A stretch of 64,000 nt of DNA from Acidovorax radicis N35 (GCF_000204195.1 NZ_AFBG01000020.1:248001-312000), one strand, 5' to 3'. Shown: positions 16,862 through 25,542, numbered from the stretch's first letter. Numbers and translations are program-made. Notes: generated from the sequence alone by a model not told the origin.

Positions 16862-17421
16862 GCGCAGCCACCGCGCCTGCTTCTGCGCCGATCCTGGTGG
16901 TGCTGGGCGGGCTGCCCGGCGTGGGCAAGAGCACGGTCGCCCGTGCGTTGCTGGCGCTCTGGCCTGCGGTGTACCTGCGCATCGACACCATCGAGCAGGC
17001 GCTGCGGGATTCCGGCGTGCTCGTCGCCGGGGATGTGGGCGCGGCCGGCTACCGGGTGGCCTGCGCGTTGGCGCGCACCCAGCTTGCGCAGGGCATGCCG
17101 GTGCTGGCGGACTGCGTCAACCCGCTGCCGGTGACGCGCGAGGCCTGGCGCGCCGTGGCGCGCGACGCCCAGGTGCCCGTGCTGGAGGTGGAAGTGATCT
17201 GCTCGGACGCCGCAGAGCACCAGCGGCGCGTGGAAACACGGGCCATTGGTGTCCCTGGGCTGGTGGGGCCCACTTGGCAGGCCGTGCTGCAGCATGACTA
17301 CATGCGCTGGGATCAGGAGCGACTCGTGGTGGACACAGCGCGCTGCAGCGTGGGCGAAGCGGCGCAGTACATCCTGTCTGCGCTGCGCGAGCGCACAGCG
17401 CGAACTAACCAGGCGACTTAA
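16858..17421 (+). CDS. Small P-loop kinase-like ATPase (AAA_33 type)
   Basis: About 187 residues with the Walker A motif GGLPGVGKST near residue 17 and the RIDTIEQALRDSG segment that follows in zeta-toxin-like and gluconate-kinase-like small kinases (AAA_33). Later helices hold REAWRAVARDAQVPVLEVEVIC, as in that group, which phosphorylates small metabolites or RNA/antibiotic substrates. The actual substrate is unknown. The start is uncertain: TTG at 16858 overlaps the uvrD stop (TTGA), GTG at 16819 lies inside uvrD. Translational coupling to uvrD seems likely. Convergent with the following lipoprotein gene, overlapping four bases. Confidence 0.65.
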   Translation: MSAATAPASAPILVVLGGLPGVGKSTVARALLALWPAVYLRIDTIEQALRDSGVLVAGDVGAAGYRVACALARTQLAQGMPVLADCVNPLPVTREAWRAVARDAQVPVLEVEVICSDAAEHQRRVETRAIGVPGLVGPTWQAVLQHDYMRWDQERLVVDTARCSVGEAAQYILSALRERTARTNQAT

Positions 17422-18032
17422 GCCGGCAGGCAGTGCGCCGTGGTGTCCGGCAGCGCCAGCTTTTCGGCCACCAAGCCTTTGCGCTCGGGGGAGATCAGTG
17501 CCCCCAGCCCCTGCATGACCGTGACTTCGGCACCGGCCTCCTTGTCGCGGTAGCACTTGCCGAGCAGGTCCAGGGTGCTCACCAGCGCCTGTGCCTGGGG
17601 TGCTGAGGTTTTTTGGAGGGAAGCGGCCTGCTGCTTCAGCCAGGTCTCATAGACCTCCAGGGTGGCCTGCGGCAGCTTGGTGCGCTCGGCCTCGGGAATC
17701 ATGCTGGCATACAGGGCCTGGAGGCTTTGTATGCCCGGTTGCCCCATCACCAGCACGGCGTCGTAGCGCGCCTCGTAGGCGCCTTGCCGGTAGATCACCT
17801 GGTGGATCTGGTAGCGCAGCTTGCCCTTGTCACCCCCCAATGTCCGGATCAGGTCGCGCGCGGCGGCGCTGTGGCGGTCGCTGGCGAACTGCGCTTCCAG
17901 GGCCGACGCAATTTGCGCATCGGTCGGGTAGCGAACTGCGCCCAGGGTTTCTGGCGCGGATGAGGGGTTGCACCCGAGCAAGGCGCCTGCCGCACCCATA
18001 TACAAAAAGCCACGAAAGATAATTAATTTCAT
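17418..18032 (-). CDS. Predicted lipoprotein of unknown function
   Basis: 204 residues. Signal peptide ends in a lipobox, AGALLGC, with the lipidated Cys21. The mature part is helical and moderately charged, with no domain I recognise. It contains two further cysteines, one near KCYRDKE and one near the C-terminus (TAHCLPA). It is the first gene beside the repeat-protein cluster but points away from it; whether it belongs functionally is unknown. The 5' region is strikingly AT-rich. Confidence 0.6.
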   Translation of the reverse strand: MKLIIFRGFLYMGAAGALLGCNPSSAPETLGAVRYPTDAQIASALEAQFASDRHSAAARDLIRTLGGDKGKLRYQIHQVIYRQGAYEARYDAVLVMGQPGIQSLQALYASMIPEAERTKLPQATLEVYETWLKQQAASLQKTSAPQAQALVSTLDLLGKCYRDKEAGAEVTVMQGLGALISPERKGLVAEKLALPDTTAHCLPA

Positions 18033-18409
18033 ATTTATGACAATTTAATGGATGGAATTTTTATATTTTCCAGTAGACAAGGATTTCTGAATGTTATTCA
18101 GGGTTTCATAATGATTTTAAGTGTAAGTGCATGTTGAGTTTTTTACGCAATCTCGTGCGGTTGGTTTGGTGGTCTGGCTGTGGGGATTTGGCAGGCCCTG
18201 ATGTAAGTGCTTGTCCTACTTGCCTTATTTTTACAGGCAACACAGGGCGTGGCGGCTTGTCCGAGATTGTGGATAACTGGACAGAGGCCCGCCAGGACTG
18301 CTGCCTACATTTCTTTACTGGGTGCGTGGATACACCCATCAACAATTCGTTCGCAGGCCGCAAGAGGCTGCTCGTCGATTAATTTTTAACCCATGGAAGG
18401 ATTATTGAT
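18033..18409. other. AT-rich divergent regulatory region upstream of the repeat-protein cluster
   Basis: 377 bases with no convincing gene, strongly AT-rich between 18033 and 18135, unlike the rest of the window. It separates the lipoprotein gene from the first secreted repeat protein and must hold their promoters. ATGACA near 18037 and TATATT about 18 bases further are a weak sigma-70 pair. GGAAGGAT close to 18395 is the ribosome binding site of the next gene. Such long AT-rich leaders are common before silenced or regulated surface-structure operons. Confidence 0.5.
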
Positions 18410-18769
18410 ATGCGCAAACTTGCCATTACCACCCTTGCTACGCTGGCCTTCACCTGCAGCGCGGCTTTCGCCCAGAGCGGCAACGTCGCCATTCCGGGCT
18501 TGATCTCGGGCAAGGGCTCGGCGGGCTCCGAGGTGACCAACAGCAAGATCTCCGTCACCGGCAACAAAGCCACCAACGTGATCGCGGGCGGCGGCAAGGC
18601 GGGCATCAAGGTGGCCGAGGTGTCCATGGAAGGCGTGGCCAACGTCAACAGCATCAACATCACGGGCTCCAAGATCCGCAATTCGGAACTGACCGTGAGC
18701 GGCAACGAAGCCACCGACATCAAGGCCATTGGCGGCACGGCCAACGTCAACAGCATCAATATCAACTAA
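18410..18769 (+). CDS. Small secreted repeat protein (one long/short repeat pair)
   Basis: 119 residues with a signal peptide (MRKLAITTLATLAFTCSAAFAQ). The mature 97 residues are one copy of the unit that builds the giant neighbour: a long repeat beginning ISVTGNKATNVIAGGG and ending VANVNSINITGSKIRNSE, then a short repeat LTVSGNEATDIKAIGG and TANVNSININ. Regular alternation of beta-branched residues, Gly, Asn and Ser suggests a beta-solenoid or amyloid-like fold. No cysteine in the mature part. With a CsgG-like pore downstream, it is a candidate fibre subunit or nucleator. Its strong ribosome binding site (GGAAGGATTATTGAT) suggests high expression. Confidence 0.75.
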   Translation: MRKLAITTLATLAFTCSAAFAQSGNVAIPGLISGKGSAGSEVTNSKISVTGNKATNVIAGGGKAGIKVAEVSMEGVANVNSINITGSKIRNSELTVSGNEATDIKAIGGTANVNSININ

Positions 18770-18871
18770 GCCCTGTGCCCCCCGGCGGGCCGCCTTGCCG
18801 CCTGGCCCTTGCGGGGTCCACACGGCTGCCTTTCCATCCAAAGTCTGTTCGTCGAAAACTGGGAGCTGTGA

Positions 18872-21800
18872 GTGCACACAACGCGCAAGACGCAACCGCA
18901 TGAAGCGGCCGCGCTATGGCTGGTCGGCATTTCCGTGGCCCTGGCGCCGATGCGTGTGGGGGCTCAGGAGTCCATGCTGGCTGGCGTGGGGTGGCACAAG
19001 AACAGCGCCGGCACACAGGTGGATGCGGGCAGCCAGATCCAGGTGCACGGAAACCGGTCCACGGGCCCCGTGGTGTCGACTGGTGGCAAGGGCTCGGCCC
19101 TCGCCAATGCCGGGATGCGTGTTGATCTGGCCGGCACCGCGCAGGCCAATGGCATTGGCTTGGCGGCAGTGGATGTGCGCCAATCGCAGGTGCAGGTGCT
19201 GGGCAACCAGGTGACGGGTTTTGTGCACGCCCTGGGTGGTGCCGCCACGGCCAACATGGTGCTGGCCGCGAGCGCCACAGGCACGAAGCCGCTCACCGCG
19301 AGCCGCTTGCTGGTGCAGGGCAACCGCGCCGCCGATGTGGCCGCTTTCGGTGCCAAATCCGAGGTGCTGCTGGGCACCGGGTCGCTGCAGATGCCCGGCC
19401 GCGCCACGGCCAACAGCGTGCTGCTGGATGCGACCGAGGTGCGCAATTCCGAGGTGGCGCTCGCTGGCAACGAGGCCCGGCGTGTCACCTCCATCGGCGG
19501 ATCTGCGCTCGCCAATGCCCTCACAGCGGCCCGCTCGGTCTTGGTGGACACTCGCGTCCTGCACACCGCAAACCGTGCAGAAGATGTGCGAGCAGGCGGC
19601 GGTAGTGCGGGCGTGGGGCGTGGCACCATTGCCCAGGTCGATCTGACGGGGGTGGCCGCTGCCAACGCGGTCACCCTGGCGTCGAGTGAACTGAAGAATG
19701 CCCAACTCACCCTGGCGGGCAACGAGGCGGCCCAGGTCATCGCAACGGGTGGCAGCGCCCTGGCCAACAGCATCAGCTTCTCCGAGCACAAACTTGCGGG
19801 TTCGGCCGGGTACCAGGCGGGCGTATCGGGCAATACCGCACGCAACGTGCAAGCCTGGGGCGGCGAAGGCTCCATCCTCAGCGGGGCGTTGGCCGATGTG
19901 CGGGTGTCTGCCTCGGCCCTGGCCAACACCATCTCCGTGACCCGGGGCGAACTGGCTGAAGGGCCTGTGCACCGCCTCAGTGGCAACCAGGCCCGCGATG
20001 TGGTTGCGACCGGGGGTGGCGCAGGAGCCAACAGTCTCTGGCTGGACAACGCGACAGTGCGCGGTGGCAACGTGCTGCTGGCAGGCAACGTGGCCGACAG
20101 GGTGCGGACGGCTGGGGGCTCGGGCACCATTGGCGGTGGCCTGGTAGGTGCCCTGGAACGCAATGGACGCGCCCTGGCCAACACCGTGGTGGCGGACCAC
20201 CAGTCCACGCTGGAGCGGGCTGCCATCACCCTCAGCGGCAACCAGGGCCAGTCGATCACCGGCTCGGGTGGCCTGGCGGCGGCCAACACGGCCATGGTGA
20301 GCGAGGGGCGTGTGCAGGACACCGCCCTGACCCTGGCGGGCAACCGCGCCGATGGGGTGCAGTCCACTGGCTATGCGGCGCAGGCTGGCGGAGGCCTTTT
20401 GTTTTCGGCCAGCCAGCAGTCGGCCGCGCTGGCGAACACGCTGGCGGTCACGGGTTCGCAGCTGGATGCCCAGACACTGACCCTGGCGGGCAATACCGCG
20501 TCGCGCCTGAATGCACGCGGCGGCGCGCTGCTGGCCAACAGCATTTCCCTCGAAAACGGTGCGGGCGCGCCCTCGCGGCTTTCGGCGGCAGGTGTTGTTA
20601 CGGGCAATGTCGCCACGGACATGACCACTGCTGCGGATTCGGTGTCGGGTGCGGGCGGTCTGGCCGGGCGCGAAAGCCGCGCCCGGGCTGCCGCCAACGC
20701 CCTGGTGCTGCACGATGGGGCGCTGGTGGATGCCTCGTCCCCCTGGTTGATCGCCGGGAACACCGCGCGCGGTGTACACGCGCCTGGAGGCACCGCCCTG
20801 GTCAATGCACTGTCGGCCTACCGTGGCGCACGGGTGCAGGGCAGCCCTGTGGTCATCGTGGGCAACACCGGCGAGGACATCCGCGCCGCTGGCAGTGGCG
20901 CACAGGCGCTGGGCCTGGGGGCCAAATCCAATGGGGTGCTGATCGCCAACGGGCTCTACATGGATGGTTCCGGTGCCACGGCGCTGGCCCAGAGCACCGT
21001 GCAGGTGGTCGGCAACACGGCGCGGCAATTGAACGCCGACGGTGGCCGCATCAACGCCAACGCGCTGTCAGTCAACGCCCAGGGCCGCGTGGACAGCAGC
21101 ACCCTGACGCTCGCTGGCAACACCGCAGCCAATGTGCGCAGCGAGGGGCGTGAGGGTACCGTGGGTGGTTTTGTGGCCTTTGGCAAAGGCGTGGGCCAGG
21201 CCAATGCCAACGCGGTCCAGGTGCTTGGAACCTTGCGTGCGGCCAGCCTGCAGCTGACGGGCAACTCGGCGGGGCGCGTGCAGGCCACCGAGGGCCTGGC
21301 GGCAGCCAACAGCTTTTCGCAAGGCGCCGGTGGGCGTGTGGATGGTGTGCAGGCGCTATTGGCGGGCAACACGGCTGTGTCCACCCAGGCCGACCAGGGC
21401 AGCACAGCGTTGGCCAACAGTGTGCAGGCTGATGGCACGCTGCAGGGCAGCTCAGTGCAAGTGGTGGCCAACCAGGGCAGCGCACGCGCAGCAGGCCAGG
21501 ATGGGCTGGCCAACAGCGTGCGTGTGCAGGGCCGGGGGCGCCTCGCCGGTTCGTCGGTCACCGTGGCCGCCAACCAAGGCTCGGCACAGCAGGGGGTGGC
21601 CAACAGCGTGGACATCGCGGGCACATTGCAGGGCGGCAGCATCACCATCCTGGGCAACCAGGGCTCGGCGCGCGATGGCGGGGCCATCAACAGCGTGGTG
21701 GGCGGTGGCCGCGTCACGGGCAGCCAGATCACCATCATTGGCAATGCGGGCTCGGCCACCGGCGGGCTGGCCAACAGCGTGCGCGCCGAGGGCAGCATCA

Positions 21801-22450
21801 CCGGCTCCAACATCACCATCCTGGGCAACCAGGCCAGTGCGCAGGGTGGCAGCAGCAAGGTCAACAGCGTCACAGGCTCGGGCTCCATCAAGGGCAGCCA
21901 GGTCCTGATCGCGGGCAACACCGGCCGGGCCAGTGGCGGTGGCCTGGTCAACGGTGTGAACAACAGCGGCAGCATGGCCGGTGCGCAAGTTGCGGTGCTG
22001 GGCAACCAGGGCAACGCCACGGGCGGTGGCACTGTCAACAGCGTGGACAACCGGGGCCAGCTCTCGGGCCGGGTGCTGATTGCAGGCAACCGGGGCGGCG
22101 CCACCATGGGTGGCACGGTCAACTCGCTCGTGAACCACGGCGTGATGGCGGGTACGGTCGTGATCGCCGGCAACCAGGGGCAAGCAGCGATGGGTGGCGT
22201 GTCCAACTCGGTGGTCAACCAGGGCGTCATCACGGGCGCGGTGACCATCGTTGGAAACATGTCGGCCGCTGCAGCAGGCATGACGTCCGGCAGCGTGCGC
22301 AACGTGGGCGGCGCCATTACCGGCATTGTGGGTGTGGCGGGCAATACCCCGTTTGCCGCGAACCCTGGCTACACGTACACCATCCCTTCCACGGGCGTGG
22401 TGAACCAGTCTGTCACGGTGTTGCCTGCCGTGAATATTCTGAGCATGTAG
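18872..22450 (+). CDS. Giant secreted repeat protein, about 30 GN-type solenoid repeats
   Basis: 1192 residues; GTG start with GGGAG seven bases upstream, then a signal peptide ending near RVGAQES. The rest is repeats of the form (I/V/L)xLAGNxAxxVxAxGGxAxANS. By my count repeats 1-18 alternate between about 50 and 35 residues (nine pairs of about 85), and from about repeat 19 shift to uniform units of 28-34 residues with ITILGNQGSA and NSV. The last 30 residues are different and may be a cap. No cysteine or membrane segment is seen and no classical autotransporter barrel, so it does not export itself; the CsgG-like gene is the obvious candidate channel. Likely an adhesin or matrix fibre; no known family name recognised. 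Confidence 0.78.
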   Translation: MHTTRKTQPHEAAALWLVGISVALAPMRVGAQESMLAGVGWHKNSAGTQVDAGSQIQVHGNRSTGPVVSTGGKGSALANAGMRVDLAGTAQANGIGLAAVDVRQSQVQVLGNQVTGFVHALGGAATANMVLAASATGTKPLTASRLLVQGNRAADVAAFGAKSEVLLGTGSLQMPGRATANSVLLDATEVRNSEVALAGNEARRVTSIGGSALANALTAARSVLVDTRVLHTANRAEDVRAGGGSAGVGRGTIAQVDLTGVAAANAVTLASSELKNAQLTLAGNEAAQVIATGGSALANSISFSEHKLAGSAGYQAGVSGNTARNVQAWGGEGSILSGALADVRVSASALANTISVTRGELAEGPVHRLSGNQARDVVATGGGAGANSLWLDNATVRGGNVLLAGNVADRVRTAGGSGTIGGGLVGALERNGRALANTVVADHQSTLERAAITLSGNQGQSITGSGGLAAANTAMVSEGRVQDTALTLAGNRADGVQSTGYAAQAGGGLLFSASQQSAALANTLAVTGSQLDAQTLTLAGNTASRLNARGGALLANSISLENGAGAPSRLSAAGVVTGNVATDMTTAADSVSGAGGLAGRESRARAAANALVLHDGALVDASSPWLIAGNTARGVHAPGGTALVNALSAYRGARVQGSPVVIVGNTGEDIRAAGSGAQALGLGAKSNGVLIANGLYMDGSGATALAQSTVQVVGNTARQLNADGGRINANALSVNAQGRVDSSTLTLAGNTAANVRSEGREGTVGGFVAFGKGVGQANANAVQVLGTLRAASLQLTGNSAGRVQATEGLAAANSFSQGAGGRVDGVQALLAGNTAVSTQADQGSTALANSVQADGTLQGSSVQVVANQGSARAAGQDGLANSVRVQGRGRLAGSSVTVAANQGSAQQGVANSVDIAGTLQGGSITILGNQGSARDGGAINSVVGGGRVTGSQITIIGNAGSATGGLANSVRAEGSITGSNITILGNQASAQGGSSKVNSVTGSGSIKGSQVLIAGNTGRASGGGLVNGVNNSGSMAGAQVAVLGNQGNATGGGTVNSVDNRGQLSGRVLIAGNRGGATMGGTVNSLVNHGVMAGTVVIAGNQGQAAMGGVSNSVVNQGVITGAVTIVGNMSAAAAGMTSGSVRNVGGAITGIVGVAGNTPFAANPGYTYTIPSTGVVNQSVTVLPAVNILSM

Positions 22451-22513
22451 AGGCTATTCGGCGGCCGCGCAATGGCGCCCTTTTTTTGGTTTTCTGTGGA
22501 CGAAGGAGTGGCA

Positions 22514-22972
22514 ATGAAATATCTGAACAGAACTTCCTCGGGGCGCGCACTGCGCACGCTTGGAGTGTGCGTGGGGGCTGGGGCGCTGGCGCTGCTAGGC
22601 GCGGGCGTACAGGCCCAAATGGTGAACTACGGCGAGCAGCTGGGCGCCTACAAGGACATGGCCCAGAGTGGCGTGCGGCTCAACGATGGGGTCTATCCAT
22701 CGGTCAGCGCCAAAGCGCGCGTGAACCGTGCGATTTCGCAGAACACCCTGGTGGACCAAAGTGCCCTGGTCCAGCCGGACGGCACGCTGAAGCTGCCCGA
22801 GGGGCAGAAAAACATCGTGATCCGTTCCACGTACTCCGACATACAGCGGGGTGCGGACGGCACGCTGCGCATTGCCAGCCCCGTGATCCAGGGCAATGTG
22901 AACGGCAACGTGACGCTCTATGTGGAAGGAAAGGGCGTGGAGAACATCACGGTCCTCAACTCGCGGCGTTGA
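22514..22972 (+). CDS. Small exported protein of the repeat cluster (possible HfaA/CsgF-like accessory)
   Basis: 152 residues: signal peptide to about QAQ at residue 35, then MVNYGEQLGAYKDMAQSG and a C-terminal half rich in polar beta-strand-like segments (VNGNVTLYVEGKG, NITVLNSRR). It lacks the GN repeats. Its size and position just before a CsgG/HfaB-like gene recall HfaA in the holdfast-anchor operon or CsgF in curli, but I cannot claim homology. GAAGGAG lies close before the ATG at 22514. A terminator follows, so it closes the first transcription unit of the cluster. Confidence 0.6.
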   Translation: MKYLNRTSSGRALRTLGVCVGAGALALLGAGVQAQMVNYGEQLGAYKDMAQSGVRLNDGVYPSVSAKARVNRAISQNTLVDQSALVQPDGTLKLPEGQKNIVIRSTYSDIQRGADGTLRIASPVIQGNVNGNVTLYVEGKGVENITVLNSRR

Positions 22973-23000
22973 ACCGCAACAGCGCATCTACAGCTTTTGC

Positions 23001-23024
23001 AGCCCCGAGAGAGCGGGGCTTTTG
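23001..23024 (+). terminator. Internal terminator between the repeat-protein genes and the CsgG-like gene
   Basis: AGCCCCG AGAGAG CGGGGCT followed by TTTTG. It sits in the 76 bases between the small exported protein and the CsgG-like gene and would let subunits be made in excess of the secretion apparatus. Confidence 0.7.
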
Positions 23025-23048
23025 ATACCACCACGACAACAAAGAACC

Positions 23049-24212
23049 ATGATGAAAAGAACATTGCGATGGGGAGCGCTGGCGCTGGCGGTGGCCACCC
23101 TGGCCGGTTGTGCATCCACCGAGAACGCGCTCAAGGACGCCAACACACTGCTGCAAGACCGTGAGGCGGACAAGCTGCTGCCGGTGACCAACCTGAGCCC
23201 CTATGCGCTGGCGTTGGGCCGCTTCGGTCGCATGCTCGACATCTACAAGGAGGGCGACCCTGTCATCTACATGCAGACGCGCAGCATCCTGGATGCCACC
23301 AACCTGTCGAGCCCGTTGGTGGGCGCCGAGATTCCCGGAGACATCACGGAAATGGTGCGCACGGCCGTCAACCGCATTGGTGCGCGCGTGGTCTATGTGC
23401 CTTACCACCCGGACTACCTGGTGTCGCAAGCGCAGCTGGGCGCCAAGTTCGGTGTGACCATGCCCGACTTCCTGATCACCGGCGCGCTCACGGAGTTTGA
23501 CCGTGCCATTGCGGGTGCGGGGCGTGTGAATTCGGCGGGTATCGAGTTTGGCAAGGGCAATGGCAAGGTCACGCTGGGTGGCGACATCAAGCGCACGGCC
23601 ATCTATTCGGCCCTGGCGCTGGACTTGAACCTGGTGAGCTTTGCCACGCAGCAGATGGTGCCGCAGGTGCAGGCCTCCAACGTGGTCAAGGTGCTCAATT
23701 TCAGCTCGGAAGACAACGCCAGCCTGGGCTTTTACGGCGATGCCTTCGGCTTCAAGCTCGAAGGCAAATACTTGCAGGGGCGCCACTCGGCCATCCGCAC
23801 GCTGGTGGACCTGAGTGTGCTGGAGCTGGTTGGCAAGGCCACCAACACGCCGTATTGGCGCTGCATCCCCAACGGCACTCCCGACCCGGTGGTGGTGGAG
23901 AACATGCGCGCGGGCTACAACGCTTTGACGCCCGAACTCAAGCTCGGGTTGATCCAGGTCACGCTGCGCAAGTACGGCGAGCCGGTGCAGGTCACCCAGA
24001 AATACGACGCCGAGACCCGGCAGGCGCTGGAGAAGGTGTACGCACAGCGGTACGCCGCACTGGGCCCGGTGGACGTGATGACCTGGCAAGGCTTTGAGCC
24101 CCTGTTCTTTGGCGTGCCCATGGCCTGGGACACGGCGCAGAACCCCGCGTTGGCTGGTGCGGCCCCCGCTCCGGGCGGTGCGGCGCCAGCGGGCGCGAAG
24201 GCTGGCACATGA
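23049..24212 (+). CDS. CsgG/HfaB-family outer-membrane secretion lipoprotein
   Basis: 387 residues with a lipobox LATLAGC (Cys21). The core matches the CsgG fold in order: TNLSPYALALGRF, a helix region ending PDFLITGALTEFDRAIAGAG, the long transmembrane hairpin strands around GGDIKRTAIYSALALDLNLVSF and QVQASNVVKVLNF, then HSAIRTLVDLSVLELVGK as in the CsgG C-terminal helix. CsgG forms a nonameric pore that lets unfolded curli subunits cross the outer membrane; HfaB does so for holdfast anchor proteins. It is longer than CsgG by about 110 residues, with a C-terminal Ala/Pro/Gly tail, like HfaB. Its stop overlaps the next start (ATGA). No csgE or csgF can be identified with confidence. Confidence 0.83.
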   Translation: MMKRTLRWGALALAVATLAGCASTENALKDANTLLQDREADKLLPVTNLSPYALALGRFGRMLDIYKEGDPVIYMQTRSILDATNLSSPLVGAEIPGDITEMVRTAVNRIGARVVYVPYHPDYLVSQAQLGAKFGVTMPDFLITGALTEFDRAIAGAGRVNSAGIEFGKGNGKVTLGGDIKRTAIYSALALDLNLVSFATQQMVPQVQASNVVKVLNFSSEDNASLGFYGDAFGFKLEGKYLQGRHSAIRTLVDLSVLELVGKATNTPYWRCIPNGTPDPVVVENMRAGYNALTPELKLGLIQVTLRKYGEPVQVTQKYDAETRQALEKVYAQRYAALGPVDVMTWQGFEPLFFGVPMAWDTAQNPALAGAAPAPGGAAPAGAKAGT

Positions 24213-25015
24213 TGCGTGGCGCCAGCATGCTTTACCGCTGGGCGCCCTGGTTGGTGATGGGCGTTGCCTTGCACGCACCCGCTTTTGCGCAGTTGCCGCC
24301 AGCCGGTCCCCCAACGCCGTCAGCCGGGCCCGCCCCGGCACAGCAGGCGGCGCCGGGCGCCACGGCGGGTGCACGCTTTCTGGAATCCTGCAACGAGGCG
24401 CTGGAGCGTGGCGTGGCCGAGCTGGGTTGCCAGGGGCCGATCTACCGCAACGAGCTGGAGCGCTTGAAACGGGAAGCCCTGAACACGCAAAACCCGCAGC
24501 TGCTGTCGTTCGTGGGCGATGCCTACCAAAACCCCCGGTCCGGCCTGGGCGACATGGGGCAGGCCTACCGCTGGTACCTGCTGGCCGCCGTGCGCGGAGA
24601 CCCCCGCGCGATGCAGCGTTTGACAGAGATGAACCGCAAGGGCCAGGGTGTGCCCAAAGACAACGTGCGGGCCTTGGGCTACGCACGCCTGCTGGAGCGC
24701 ATGGCGCAGCCCGACACCGGCACGCACCGCAATGTGCTGTCGGTGATCAATGAACTTGGCGCTGAGATGGCCGTGGAAGAGGTGGCGCTGGCCGAGCGTT
24801 TTGCGTCGGAGCTGGAAGCGCGCATTCAGCGCCAGGCCGCCGGCGATGGCACAGACAAAGGCGGCGATTTGCGGCCCGCAGCAGCCGGGGCCGTTCGGCC
24901 GGGCTCGGGCTTGCCGGGCATGTCGGCGGTGCCCCGCACGCCCTCGGGTGTGCCAGCACCTGCGGCGGTGCCCAGCAGCACTTTCCCCGGGACGCCCGGC
25001 AAGGCCCCGCCCTGA
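24209..25015 (+). CDS. Exported Sel1/TPR-like repeat protein
   Basis: 268 residues with a signal peptide ending near APAFAQ. The middle contains Sel1-like alpha repeats: LGDMGQAYRWYLLAAVRGDPRAMQ and MNRKGQGVPKDNVRALGYARLL. Pro/Ala-rich linkers flank it on both sides. Two cysteines (SCNEA, LGCQG) near residues 59 and 73 could pair. Sel1 repeats mediate protein contacts, so a periplasmic scaffold or chaperone for secretion is plausible. Starts on the ATG that overlaps the previous stop codon, and its own TGA overlaps the next ATG, so the genes are translationally coupled. Confidence 0.72.
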   Translation: MMRGASMLYRWAPWLVMGVALHAPAFAQLPPAGPPTPSAGPAPAQQAAPGATAGARFLESCNEALERGVAELGCQGPIYRNELERLKREALNTQNPQLLSFVGDAYQNPRSGLGDMGQAYRWYLLAAVRGDPRAMQRLTEMNRKGQGVPKDNVRALGYARLLERMAQPDTGTHRNVLSVINELGAEMAVEEVALAERFASELEARIQRQAAGDGTDKGGDLRPAAAGAVRPGSGLPGMSAVPRTPSGVPAPAAVPSSTFPGTPGKAPP

Positions 25016-25542
25016 TGCCCAAGTCTCACACTATGAACGGCGCTCCATTGTTCCACCGGCTGGTCTGGAGCTGCGCGGATGCGGTGGCCCGGGCATCGCG
25101 CTGTGGTGCTGTGGTGTTGTTCGCGCTCCTGCTGGCAAGCACTGCGGCCCGTGCTGCGGGCCCCGTGGGGCCGGTGGGACCGGTCGGGCCCATCGGGCCG
25201 GTGGGTGTGGAGCCGGTGGAGGCTCCCCGCAAGAGCCGCGCGAACCCTGTGCCACGGCCTGCAGCACCGGCGCAGCCTTCCGGCAGTGCTGCCAGCGGTG
25301 CCTCCACGGGCAATCGCATCGAGGTGTCGGGCAATACCGCGTCCGGCACACGCTGCGCTGCGGATGGCACGGCATCGGTAAACAGCGTGGACGTATCGGG
25401 CGCGCGCCTGGACGGTCGCACGGTCATCGTGCAGGGGCGCAATGCCAGCGATGTGCGAACCAGTGATTGCCCGGCGCGTGCCGAGCCGCCGCCGCAGGGC
25501 CATGGCGCCACGGGCCAGACCAACAGCATCCGCATCCGCTGA
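25015..25542 (+). CDS. Exported protein with collagen-like stretch and two GN-type repeats
   Basis: 175 residues. After the signal peptide (cleavage near ARA) comes GPVGPVGPVGPIGPVG, five collagen-like triplets, then a Pro/Ala linker and two repeats of the same type as the giant protein: IEVSGNTASGTRCAADG with ASVNSVDVSG, and VIVQGRNASDVRTSDC ending in TNSIRIR. Two cysteines lie at equivalent turns of the two repeats and could form a disulfide; the large repeat protein has none. It may be a minor subunit, tip or anchor of the fibre. Starts one base inside the previous stop (TGATG). Confidence 0.7.
   Translation: MPKSHTMNGAPLFHRLVWSCADAVARASRCGAVVLFALLLASTAARAAGPVGPVGPVGPIGPVGVEPVEAPRKSRANPVPRPAAPAQPSGSAASGASTGNRIEVSGNTASGTRCAADGTASVNSVDVSGARLDGRTVIVQGRNASDVRTSDCPARAEPPPQGHGATGQTNSIRIR

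Noticed and set aside
18131-18382. 83-codon frame in the AT-rich leader of the repeat cluster
   Set aside because: No ribosome binding site, odd composition with several Trp and Cys, no resemblance to a known protein; more likely a chance frame in a regulatory region.
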